A stretch of DNA of 62,952 nucleotides from Pseudomonadota bacterium. Lineage in GTDB: Bacteria > Myxococcota_A > UBA9042. Below are positions 17,674 through 26,574 of the stretch, piece by piece. Location: assembly GCA_005792545.1 (NCBI GenBank), contig SXRM01000257.1, positions 1-62,952 on the forward strand, written 5' to 3'. The translations under genes and the position numbers were made by a program. The first letter of the stretch is position 1, and each line of letters begins with the position of its first letter. The notes under the pieces are model-generated. The model was not told the DNA's origin. It did no database searches and saw nothing but the letters and a program-made list of their open reading frames with translations.

Positions 17674-18783
17674 CTACGGTCCCACCCGCCGCGCTTCGGC
17701 GGCCTGCGTGAACTCAGGCTGGCTCTCGTTGGCTTTGCTATCGACTTTGCCGACCACACCGTAGCACTCGGCGACAAACGCGTAGCTGCGATAGACCGTC
17801 GTCAACAGGCCGACTTTCTTCTCGACGCGGCCGCGCACGGCGATGACCGGAAACGCGCCAAGCGGCGCCAAAAGGTGACCTTGGCCCATGGCCGTCAGCT
17901 CTACTGTCTCGCTCCAGGCCACGACGACGCCGTCCAGCAAGCCCGACACCGTGGTCTTGGTCGCCCAGGCGGAGGTCGCCGTCAACGGAAACTGCAGCAT
18001 CGGCACCGGCGGGTCATAGGTCACGCGGGTGGCAAACAGACCGTCTTGGGCAGAGGCAACGCCCAGCAAGTCCAGCGAAGTGGCGCTCAACCGGAAAACG
18101 CCGAGCAGCGGGCTGGCTTTTGTCAGCTGCACGGCATAGGTCGCATCGGGATAGTGTTTTGAAAACCACTGCTTGCCCGGATCCAGTGTGGTGACCGTGA
18201 GCTTGGCGTCACCCGCGAGCGTCACCAGGTCCCAGGTTGGCTTGCCCTCGACGGTCTTGGGCTTAAGGTCCACCGTCACGTTTTCGGCGACCTGAAAGGG
18301 CACGCTTAAGCCCGCTGCAAGCGGCATCTCGGACACAACGATCTGGCCATCGTGGTTCGGCTTGCACGGGCCAGGGGTCGGATCGGCATCGAACGCGGGC
18401 GAGACGTCTGCGACCGCCAGGTCCGCCGCGCCGTCGGATTTCGCATCCTGTGTAGCGCTTGCGCCGTCCGTCGCGAGGCTGCCATCGTTCGTCGCGTCAG
18501 GGTTGGCGGCGCCCGTCGTGTCACCTGTGCCATCTGGGGCAGCCGTGCCGTCACTGCGCCGCGCCAGGCCGTCCCCGCCAAACAGGGCACCGGCGTCGGT
18601 CGTAGTCGCGTCCGTGCTCACCGGCGCACACAGCCCCGAGGCGAGGCAGACACCGGAAGCGCACTGTGCGCCGCTTTGGCAGTCCGCTGCCGCAGTCTCG
18701 GTGCACGCCGCCATCGCGATGCCAAGCCACGCCGCGACCGGCGCGCGCCAGTGGGCATCTCCATGCGTGGGTCGAGTTGGCAT
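17674..18783 (-). CDS. Lipoprotein with short Cys motif and acidic tether; paralog of 14313-15176
   Basis: Lipobox IAMAAC, CQSGAQCASGVCLASGLC, then CKPNHDG...LLGVAS...ECYGVVG...PEFTQAAEARRVGP. Confidence 0.75.
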   Translation of the reverse strand: MPTRPTHGDAHWRAPVAAWLGIAMAACTETAAADCQSGAQCASGVCLASGLCAPVSTDATTTDAGALFGGDGLARRSDGTAAPDGTGDTTGAANPDATNDGSLATDGASATQDAKSDGAADLAVADVSPAFDADPTPGPCKPNHDGQIVVSEMPLAAGLSVPFQVAENVTVDLKPKTVEGKPTWDLVTLAGDAKLTVTTLDPGKQWFSKHYPDATYAVQLTKASPLLGVFRLSATSLDLLGVASAQDGLFATRVTYDPPVPMLQFPLTATSAWATKTTVSGLLDGVVVAWSETVELTAMGQGHLLAPLGAFPVIAVRGRVEKKVGLLTTVYRSYAFVAECYGVVGKVDSKANESQPEFTQAAEARRVGP

Positions 18784-18914
18784 CGCGGGGTCCGGGGCCG
18801 GCGGTCGCGGCGGGCGGGGATTTTGCCGCACTGCACAAAAGATGTCAAGTGTGGGACTGCGATGGTGCATGGACGGCCGGCGGGATGGTGGTCACATCTT
18901 TGTCGCAGAGACTG

Positions 18915-19040
18915 CCGGCGGCTGAAGCCGCGGCCTAAGGCTGCAAAGCCTTGCCTCCGCAAGGCTAGGCAATCACGTGTGAAAGCTCGGCCCGGCGCAG
19001 GCCGGGCTTCGTACAGCTAGCCTGCGGCTTTAGCCGCCGG
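18915..19040. repeat. Multi-hairpin intergenic element (five stem-loops bounded by inverted repeats)
   Basis: Stems at 18919-18932, 18937-18952, 18947-18966, 18990-19007, 19024-19037; ends CCGGCGGCTGAAGCCGCGG / CTGCGGCTTTAGCCGCCGG are inverted copies. Confidence 0.8.
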
Positions 19041-19170
19041 GTTCACCCGTGGCGCCTGGCTTGGCCTTCGCGGCTCACATCGCTCGACACCCGCGCCCGC
19101 GTGCGCTAGGCTGCGGGTGTTTCTGCTGCACCTGCGGAAACGCGGCGCGCCGCCGCACCTGGAGCCTGCG

Positions 19171-19893
19171 ATGGTCTTGAAGAAATACGCCAACCGTCGG
19201 CTCTACGATACCAGTACCAGCAAGTACGTCACGCTCGACGAAGTGACCGAGCGCATTCGCGCGGGCGAGGACATCCTGGTCGTCGACGCGGCCACCGGTG
19301 CCGATTTGACGCAGGCCACGCTGACCCAACTCATCTTAGAGAACCGCGGCGCGGCCAAGCTGCTGCCGGTGCCGCTGCTGACCCAGTTGGTGCGGTTGGG
19401 CGACGATGGTCTCGCCGAGTTCTTCAGCCGCTGGGTGCAGTGGGCGTTGGAGTCGTACCTGCATGGCAAGCAAAGCATGACCTGGATCCAGCACCTCGCG
19501 CCGCTGTTGCAGGCAGGGCAGGGGCTGCCGCCCAATCCGCTTGGTCAATTCGTGCCGTCCCAATGGCAACCGCAATGGCCGCCGCAAGTGCCGCCGCAGT
19601 GGCAGGGGCAGTGGCCGCTCGGCGCCCTGGCTTCGTTCTTCGACCAACGGGCGCCGCAGCCTCCACAAAACGCCGGCGCCGCGCCCAAACCAGCCGCGCC
19701 CACCAATCCAGGTCCGCCGCCGCCGCCGCCGAATGCGCAACCGCAGTCTGCGCCTGGGGCCAGCGCTGCCGCGGACGAGCTGCAGCGCCTGCGTCAGCAA
19801 CTCGAAGAGCTGCGCAACAGTCTGGGCGGCCGCAAACGTGGACCGAAGAAGAAGGCGCCCGAGCCGGATGACGTGGGCGGCGAAGGCGGATAG
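19171..19893 (+). CDS. phaR: PHB/PHA accumulation regulator PhaR-like DNA-binding protein
   Basis: MVLKKYANRRLYDTSTSKYVTLDEVTERIRAGEDILVVDAATGADLTQATLTQLILE; Pro/Gln-rich C-terminus. Confidence 0.88.
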   Translation: MVLKKYANRRLYDTSTSKYVTLDEVTERIRAGEDILVVDAATGADLTQATLTQLILENRGAAKLLPVPLLTQLVRLGDDGLAEFFSRWVQWALESYLHGKQSMTWIQHLAPLLQAGQGLPPNPLGQFVPSQWQPQWPPQVPPQWQGQWPLGALASFFDQRAPQPPQNAGAAPKPAAPTNPGPPPPPPNAQPQSAPGASAAADELQRLRQQLEELRNSLGGRKRGPKKKAPEPDDVGGEGG

Positions 19894-19995
19894 GCCGGGT
19901 CGTCGCGGTCTTGTGTGCGGTGCACAATCGTGGTGTCTGCTTGAAGTTCGGCGCCTTGCGACGGGGTCGTTGCACCCCGGGACCGATATTCGCCG

Positions 19996-20023
19996 TTGAC
20001 ACACCGACGGCACTCCGTATCCT
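19996..20023 (+). promoter_or_regulatory. Candidate sigma70-type promoter TTGACA-N16-TATCCT
   Basis: Perfect -35 box, 4/6 -10 box, upstream of the 20160 gene. Confidence 0.35.
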
Positions 20024-20027
20024 CCCG

Positions 20028-20047
20028 CGCCCCAGGAGCTTGGGGCG
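20028..20047. terminator. Perfect 7-bp hairpin CGCCCCA-ggagct-TGGGGCG (terminator or 5'-leader hairpin)
   Basis: Inverted repeat read directly; function uncertain, no T-run. Confidence 0.35.
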
Positions 20048-20159
20048 GGCACGGATTTGGCGCAACGGCGCCGAAAACGCCAACGTCTTTAACATATTAA
20101 GCGCTATCGCGTCCACCAGATTGGGATAGGACCGGGCGCGGCGACAGAAAGAGACCATC

Positions 20160-22229
20160 ATGAAAGGGACACTGTATTCGGCGCTTGCGGCGTGCACGAT
20201 CATCAGCCTGCCAGCCTGCGTGGGCGGCGGCAGCGGCGGCGGCGCATCGGTCATCGCCGGTGGCGAACCGGACGCGGCGTGCACCACTGCAGGCGCCAAC
20301 GGCTGCACCGCCAAGAACGGCGTGTACCTGCGCGTCGTCTGCGACGGCGCCAGCATGAAGTGGCAGCTCGTGGAGACTTGCGCGGCCGGCGCGACCTGTA
20401 ATGCCGTGCCCAATTCCAACCCGATGCTGACGCAGTGCAGCGCCGGGCGGACCGCGGGTAGTGACGCGACCGCTGGCGGTGATGTGACCACCGCTAGTGA
20501 CACGCCGACAGGTGGTGATGCCACGACGGCCAGCGACACGGCTACCGGTGGGGACATCTCAACTGCTGGCGACACGGCGACCGGCGGCGACACCGCCACC
20601 GCTGGCGACACCGTGACCACCGGCGACACCGTCACCGCGGACGTACCCAAGCCCGTCTGCGGCGACGGCAAGTGCGAGGCCGGCGAATTCAACTCGACCT
20701 GCCCGGCCGACTGCAAAGCGGCGTGCCAACCGGCGTGCGACGGCAAGCAATGCGGTGCGAACGGCTGCGGCGGCGTCTGCGGCGTGTGCGGCGAGACCAA
20801 GGCCTGCACCGACGCCGGCAAGTGCGTTGCGGTGGCGACCACCTGCGGCGACGGTGAGTGCGAGCCCGGCGAGAACCCGACCAACTGCGCCAAGGACTGC
20901 AAGCCGACCTGCACGGCCAACTGCGCCGGCAAACCCTGCGGCGACATCGACGGTTGCGGCGGCTTGTGCAGCGGGCCCTGCCCCGGCGGCGGCACCTGCA
21001 CCGCCGACAAGAACTGCCAGGGCGGCTCTCTGTGTGGCAACGGCACCTGCGACCCCGGCGAAACCAACGCCAACTGCGCCACGGACTGCAAGCCCGACTG
21101 CACGCCGGCCTGCGGCGGCAAGTCCTGCGGCCCCAACGGCTGCGGCGGTAGCTGTGGCCTGTGCGGTACCGGTAAGGCGTGTACCGACGAGGGACAGTGC
21201 GTGGCGCTCGGCCCGGTGTGCGGAAACGGCATGTGCGAGGCTGGGGAGTCGAACGCCAGCTGTCCCGCCGACTGCAAGCCCACCGGCCCCGTGTGCGGCA
21301 ACGGCATGTGCGAGACCGGCGAGACCAACGCCAACTGTCCGGCGGACTGCAAGCCCACTGGCCCCGTGTGCGGCAACGGCACCTGCGAAGCCGGCGAGAC
21401 CAGCGCATCGTGCGCGGCCGACTGCAAAACCACCGGCGGTTCGTGCGTCGGCAAGTGCGGCGGCCAGAGCAACGGCTGCTACTGCGACGACCTGTGCAGC
21501 AACAACAACGACTGCTGCGCCGACTACCAGACCATTTGCAAGGGCTCGACCTGCACGCCCAAATGTGTAGCCAATGCGGTTTGCGGTGCCCCGGATGGCT
21601 GTGGCGGCAAGTGCAGCGGCACGTGCACAGCTGGCCTGGTGTGTAACGCCAGCAAGGTCTGCGCGCCCAATAGCGCCAAGTGCGGCAACGGCATCTGCGA
21701 GACCGGCGAATCGACGACCAGCTGCCCGAGCGACTGCAAGACCGCCGGTGGCAGCTGCAGCGGCATGTGCGGCAAGCAGTCGGGCTCGTGCTACTGCGAC
21801 ACCGGCTGCAAGCAGAGCAACGACTGCTGCGCCGACTACGACAAGTTCTGCGGCAGCACCACCACCACCTGCCCGAACGGCAAGTGCGAGCCCGGCGAGA
21901 CTGAAGCCAGCTGCCCGGCCGACTGCAAGACCTGTGCAGGCAACTGGACGCTCGGCTCGACCTTCTTCAAGTCGGGCGACACTGCGCAGACCGGCGTCGC
22001 GTGCAGCCCCGACGGCGCGCCCAAAAACTGCCCGGACGGCTACTGGATCACGTTTCTGGACACCAAGGAATGCATTTGCCTGCTGTCGTGCGCGGCCATC
22101 GGCGTCACGGTCGGTCAGCCCTGCACCAAAGACGGCGCCTGGACCTGCCAGAACATCAAGGCCACCAACGCCAGCGGCAACAGCGGCAAGATGTGCGTGC
22201 CGGTCAAATGGGGCATGTGCACGCAGTAG
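20160..22229 (+). CDS. Cys-rich lipoprotein with CGNGxCExGE repeats and two somatomedin-B-like domains
   Basis: Lipobox SLPAC; repeats CGNGMCEAGESNASCPADC; CVGKCGGQSNGCYCDDLCSNNNDCCADYQTIC and CSGMCGKQSGSCYCDTGCKQSNDCCADYDKFC. Confidence 0.85.
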   Translation: MKGTLYSALAACTIISLPACVGGGSGGGASVIAGGEPDAACTTAGANGCTAKNGVYLRVVCDGASMKWQLVETCAAGATCNAVPNSNPMLTQCSAGRTAGSDATAGGDVTTASDTPTGGDATTASDTATGGDISTAGDTATGGDTATAGDTVTTGDTVTADVPKPVCGDGKCEAGEFNSTCPADCKAACQPACDGKQCGANGCGGVCGVCGETKACTDAGKCVAVATTCGDGECEPGENPTNCAKDCKPTCTANCAGKPCGDIDGCGGLCSGPCPGGGTCTADKNCQGGSLCGNGTCDPGETNANCATDCKPDCTPACGGKSCGPNGCGGSCGLCGTGKACTDEGQCVALGPVCGNGMCEAGESNASCPADCKPTGPVCGNGMCETGETNANCPADCKPTGPVCGNGTCEAGETSASCAADCKTTGGSCVGKCGGQSNGCYCDDLCSNNNDCCADYQTICKGSTCTPKCVANAVCGAPDGCGGKCSGTCTAGLVCNASKVCAPNSAKCGNGICETGESTTSCPSDCKTAGGSCSGMCGKQSGSCYCDTGCKQSNDCCADYDKFCGSTTTTCPNGKCEPGETEASCPADCKTCAGNWTLGSTFFKSGDTAQTGVACSPDGAPKNCPDGYWITFLDTKECICLLSCAAIGVTVGQPCTKDGAWTCQNIKATNASGNSGKMCVPVKWGMCTQ

Positions 22230-22415
22230 CCACTGTGAGCGCGGGCGCGGCCGGACCACGGACTGGGTTCCAGCCGCGGCGCGCGTAGCGTGGCGATTTG
22301 CAGACAGGCAGCGGCCCTGCGCGTCGACAGCCTGGTAGCGGCCTTCCCGGTTGCCGCGGCAAGCCGCATACTATCGCCCCCGCCGCGGCTCGACTGCCCG
22401 GCCCACGGTCCCACG

Positions 22416-24578
22416 ATGAACAAACCAGTCTCGATAACGGCAGCCAGGGCGCTTGCCCTGCTGTTGGCAGTCGGTTGCAGCGATCCAGGCACTTCAGGGT
22501 CGAACAGCGGCGCGGGCGCCAACAACGGCACCCAGTTTGGCGACGCGGTCCTCTTGCCCGATGGCGCCAAGGCCGATGCCGGATCGAGCGACAGCAAGAC
22601 TGTGGGCACCAGCGACATCGACCTCGACGCGACGGCAGACGCCACCGGGCCCACCGGCACCAAGTGCGACACTGAGGGCATCACCTCGTGCTTTAACGCC
22701 AAGGTCATCAAGGCTTGCGTGAACGGCGAGTGGGTGTACGCAGAGACTTGTCCTGACGGCACCGAGTGCACCAACGGCAAGTGCGGAACGCCAACGAATT
22801 GCACGCCTGGCCAGTCCGACGGCTGTGATGGCGCCAACTACGTCAAGCTGTGCTCGGACACCGGCAAGGCCTGGATTACCAAGAAGTGCCCAGGCAAGCA
22901 GATGTGCATCGCCGGCGCGTGCAAAGACGTGGTGTGCACGCCCGAAATCGGCACCTGCCTCGATCAGCAAAAGGTGCAGGTTTGCAAGCAAGACGGCAGC
23001 GGCTTTGAAGAGCCCGTGGCCTGCAAGCCCGGTTCGTTCTGTTTTGGCGGCAAGTGCGTCAGCCTGTGCGAGACCAACCTCAAGATCAGCAACAACGTCG
23101 GCTGCGAGTACTGGGCGGCCGACCTGGACTCGTGCCACGACACATTTTCGGCCGCGCTCAACAAGGACAAGCTGACGCCCGACTTCATTCCACACAGCCT
23201 GATCATCAGCAATCCCGGACAGTTCGATGCCGAGGTCACCATCAATATCGCGGCGTCTTGCGGTACCGCGCTGTGTGAGCCCGTCACGACCTGCGGCGGC
23301 AAGAACACCGAGTGCAAGAACCCGTCGGGTGTCTACGCGCTCAAGCTCAGCGACTTCGTGGTGCCGGCCGGTAAGACCAAGGAATTCAAGATGCCGGTGA
23401 TGAACGTCGACGGCTCGGGCATCTTCCGCAAGGCCATCCAAGTCAAAAGCACCCAGCCGATCGTGGCGTTCCAGTTCAACCCGTTTGACGCCGAGGGAGC
23501 GTTCAGCAACGACGCGTCGCTGCTTTTGCCGATGAACACGCTCGGCAAGACCTACTACGCGGTCGCCCTGTCGTCGCGGCCGAACATCGACATTGGCTTG
23601 AAAATGCCGTCGCAGAGCGGCTACGTGACGGTCATCGCGGCATCGGCGGGTGACACGACCGTGACGGTGACGCCGACCGACAAAGTGCTGGCGGCGCCCA
23701 AGTACGGCGTGCCCCAAGACGGCACCACGCCAGCGTCGCTCGACAAGGGCAAGCCCTATACCTTCAAGCTCAAGCAGTTCGATGTGCTGAACCTGGAGCA
23801 CCTGGCCGAATTCAACTTCAAGGGCATCAGCGACCTCACCGGCACCAAGATCGTCGCCGACAAGCCGGTCGCGGTGTTCTGCGGCCACGAAGAGGCGGTC
23901 ATCGGCAACGATGGACCTTCGCAGAATGCGCCCGTTGATCCCAACGACCCCAATGCCAAGGACAGCTGCTGCGCCGAGCACATCGAAGAGCAGATGATCC
24001 CGCTAGAAGCCTGGGGCACCGAGGCCATGTGCGCCAAGACCAAGTCGCGCGGCGGCGAGAAGGACCTGTGGTACGTGGTGGCCGGCGAGGACAATGTGCA
24101 GTTGACGACCACGCCCAAGACCGACCTCGACGGCAAAACGCTCGGCAAGGCCGGCGACCGCCTGATCCTGCAGAGCGACCTCAGCTTCATGCTCAAGGCG
24201 ACCGGCAAGGTGCAAGTCGTGCAGTTCATTGTCAGTCGCGGACAGACGGCGTCGTTTACCGGCGACCCGACCATGATGGTCATCCCGCCCAAGCAGCAAT
24301 ACCGCGAGGAGTACCTCATCCAGACCGCCGACGGCTACGGCACCAACTGGGTGTCGGTCATTCGGCCCAAGGGGATGGTGGTCGAACTCGACGGCGCGGC
24401 GCTCGCTGATGCCACGTTTGCGGCATTTGGCGACAACACCTGGGAACTGGGCTACTTCGAGGTCAAGAAGGGCACGCACATCTTCAAGTCCAAAGATGGC
24501 GGCGGCTTTGGGCTGATGGCCTATGGCTACGGCAACGCGACGGCCTATGGCTATCCGGGCGGAATGAACCTCAAGTAG
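22416..24578 (+). CDS. IgGFc-binding-protein-like lipoprotein
   Basis: Lipobox LLLAVGC; VKSTQPIVAFQFNPF...NDASLLLPMNTLGKTYYAVA...ADKPVAVFCGHEEA...CCAEHIEEQMIPLEAWGTE. Confidence 0.82.
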   Translation: MNKPVSITAARALALLLAVGCSDPGTSGSNSGAGANNGTQFGDAVLLPDGAKADAGSSDSKTVGTSDIDLDATADATGPTGTKCDTEGITSCFNAKVIKACVNGEWVYAETCPDGTECTNGKCGTPTNCTPGQSDGCDGANYVKLCSDTGKAWITKKCPGKQMCIAGACKDVVCTPEIGTCLDQQKVQVCKQDGSGFEEPVACKPGSFCFGGKCVSLCETNLKISNNVGCEYWAADLDSCHDTFSAALNKDKLTPDFIPHSLIISNPGQFDAEVTINIAASCGTALCEPVTTCGGKNTECKNPSGVYALKLSDFVVPAGKTKEFKMPVMNVDGSGIFRKAIQVKSTQPIVAFQFNPFDAEGAFSNDASLLLPMNTLGKTYYAVALSSRPNIDIGLKMPSQSGYVTVIAASAGDTTVTVTPTDKVLAAPKYGVPQDGTTPASLDKGKPYTFKLKQFDVLNLEHLAEFNFKGISDLTGTKIVADKPVAVFCGHEEAVIGNDGPSQNAPVDPNDPNAKDSCCAEHIEEQMIPLEAWGTEAMCAKTKSRGGEKDLWYVVAGEDNVQLTTTPKTDLDGKTLGKAGDRLILQSDLSFMLKATGKVQVVQFIVSRGQTASFTGDPTMMVIPPKQQYREEYLIQTADGYGTNWVSVIRPKGMVVELDGAALADATFAAFGDNTWELGYFEVKKGTHIFKSKDGGGFGLMAYGYGNATAYGYPGGMNLK

Positions 24579-24586
24579 CTCACCGG

Positions 24587-25396
24587 CTAGAACCCCGCTA
24601 CCAGCGCCACTTTGCCAGTGCCATCAAAGCCGCGGACGCCCACTGGCGGGCGGGTGTCGTAGCCCAGCGCCCAGTTGACCCGCAGCGCCGTAGCCTTGCT
24701 GACGGTCACCACCAGCGCGACATCGACCAGACCCCGCAAGTCCGACCAGTCGCTCCAACGCGGCTGCGCGTAGAGCGTCAGCAGCACGGACGCGGTGCCG
24801 CTCGCCTCGGCCGCGGCCACTAGGTAGCTCGACAGCCGCTGTTCGTTGACCAGCCCGGGCAGGTCGCCGACCTTGGGCTTGAGCAGTTCTTCCCACTGCG
24901 CCATATGCGCTAGCCCGAGCGCCACGTGAACGCCCGGCACGGCATCGACGTCCAAGCGCACGCCGCCACCGGCCACGACGCGGGTTTTGAGCCGCCGCCA
25001 GCGGTCGTACTCATGCTGGCCGAACGCCTCGACGCTCCAGCCTGGGGCCACCTCTCGACGCAGCCGCAGGTGCTCGAAGAGCTTGGCCTGGAAGGGCTCG
25101 TCCGCATACGTGCCGCCGGTGCCCTTGATGCCGTAGGCGCCTGACACTGTACCGAGCGCGAGGCCGTGGTCGGTCTTGAGGAACAGTGAGCCGCTGCCCA
25201 CGCCCGTCAGCAGCTGCGAATTGCCCGCCAACCAGTCGCCGCCGAGCGCCACCTGCCCCGACAGACCAGGCTGCACGGGTTTGCCTGCGAGCTGCTGCAC
25301 GTTGACGATTTGGGCGTGGCAGACAGAGGCCAAAAGCAGGCCCAGACCGAGCAGAACACAGAGGGTGGCTTTGTTCAGACGCATGATTTTGCTCAT
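24587..25396 (-). CDS. DUF481-like outer-membrane protein
   Basis: Signal peptide; beta-strand pattern; FEHLRLRREVAPGWSVEAFGQHEYDRWRRLKTRVVAGGGVR. Confidence 0.7.
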   Translation of the reverse strand: MSKIMRLNKATLCVLLGLGLLLASVCHAQIVNVQQLAGKPVQPGLSGQVALGGDWLAGNSQLLTGVGSGSLFLKTDHGLALGTVSGAYGIKGTGGTYADEPFQAKLFEHLRLRREVAPGWSVEAFGQHEYDRWRRLKTRVVAGGGVRLDVDAVPGVHVALGLAHMAQWEELLKPKVGDLPGLVNEQRLSSYLVAAAEASGTASVLLTLYAQPRWSDWSDLRGLVDVALVVTVSKATALRVNWALGYDTRPPVGVRGFDGTGKVALVAGF

Positions 25397-25633
25397 GGTT
25401 TTCGCCGCGCCGCGATCGCCAGGGCCGGCATGATGACCCAGCCAAGCTGCCGCGGTCCACGCCCTGTTCGGCGTTTTGGCAAATCAAAGTAATTTCATGA
25501 GTCTGAACAAAGGGTGGGTCTGTTCGACCCCACGGCGGTCGACCGCGGTCACGGGTATTGTCGCCAGCCCCCGTCGCAGCGTGGTAGGCTTGCCGCGCGC
25601 CCGCGGCGGGCGCCTGCGGTTTGGCGACAGCAC

Positions 25634-26545
25634 ATGCCACGGCGGTGGGGCGCAGCAACGCTGGTGGCAGGGATGCTGGGCTGGGCCGACCTGGGCGCCG
25701 CCGACGTGGTGGCCGCACCCGAACAGAGGGATACCTTGACTGAACTCGAGCCCACGCCGATGGTCAAACCCGCACCGAGCAACGCGTGTGACGTGCGCGT
25801 CGCCGCGGGCGGCAATGCCCTAGCCGATGCGCTGGCGAAGGCGACCACCGGTGCGCGGCTGTGCCTTGCGGCGGGCGACCATCAAGGCGGCCTCGCGCTG
25901 GACAAGTCCGTCACGCTGATCGGCGACAAGGGCGCGGCCATCGTCGGTACGGGTCGCGGCAGCGTGTTGCGTATCGAAGACGACGGCCACGCGATTCGCC
26001 TCGAAGGCCTGACGCTGCGCGGTGGCGTCGCGGATGCCGGCGGCGGGTTGGCCATCCACGGCCGCGGTAAAGTCGCCATCGACAACTGCACGTTCGCGGG
26101 CAACAAGGCTGGCATGGCCGGCGGCGGCGGCTTGTACGCGCGCGGCGGCCTGCTCGTGGTCGAAAACACCACTTTCGAAAGCAACTCGGGACGCCAGGGC
26201 GGCGCGGTGTTTCTCGATCAGGCGCTCAAGGCTGAGTTCAAACGCTGCACGTTTGCGCACAACCGCGGCGACCTTGGCGGCGCCTTGCGGGCCAGCGAAG
26301 GCATCGAGGTCGCGCTCAAGGCCTGTACGTTCACCGACAACGTCGGCGGCGATGGCGCGGCGGTCAAGGTCAGCGGCACCAAAAGCCGCAAGCCGACGGT
26401 CCACTTCGACCATTGCCAGATCGCTGACGGCGCGCTGGTCAACGGACCTGAGATCCCGGGCAACGTCAGCGCGCGCGGGTGCACCGCGCCCGCATCCTGG
26501 AAGGCCGCCGGAGTCGAAGACCGCGGCAGCAACACCTTCAAATAG
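25634..26545 (+). CDS. Secreted right-handed beta-helix / polymorphic OMP-like repeat protein
   Basis: GNKAGMAGGGGLYARGGLLVVENTTFESNSGRQGGAVFLDQ... Confidence 0.78.
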   Translation: MPRRWGAATLVAGMLGWADLGAADVVAAPEQRDTLTELEPTPMVKPAPSNACDVRVAAGGNALADALAKATTGARLCLAAGDHQGGLALDKSVTLIGDKGAAIVGTGRGSVLRIEDDGHAIRLEGLTLRGGVADAGGGLAIHGRGKVAIDNCTFAGNKAGMAGGGGLYARGGLLVVENTTFESNSGRQGGAVFLDQALKAEFKRCTFAHNRGDLGGALRASEGIEVALKACTFTDNVGGDGAAVKVSGTKSRKPTVHFDHCQIADGALVNGPEIPGNVSARGCTAPASWKAAGVEDRGSNTFK

Positions 26546-26574
26546 TCTCCCCAGCCCCCTTCGCGGAGGACGCC

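Noticed and set aside
20559-22259. 566-aa minus-strand ORF antisense to the Cys-rich lipoprotein
   Set aside because: Ala/Gly/Arg/Val-rich shadow frame; the sense frame has a lipobox and regular Cys repeats.
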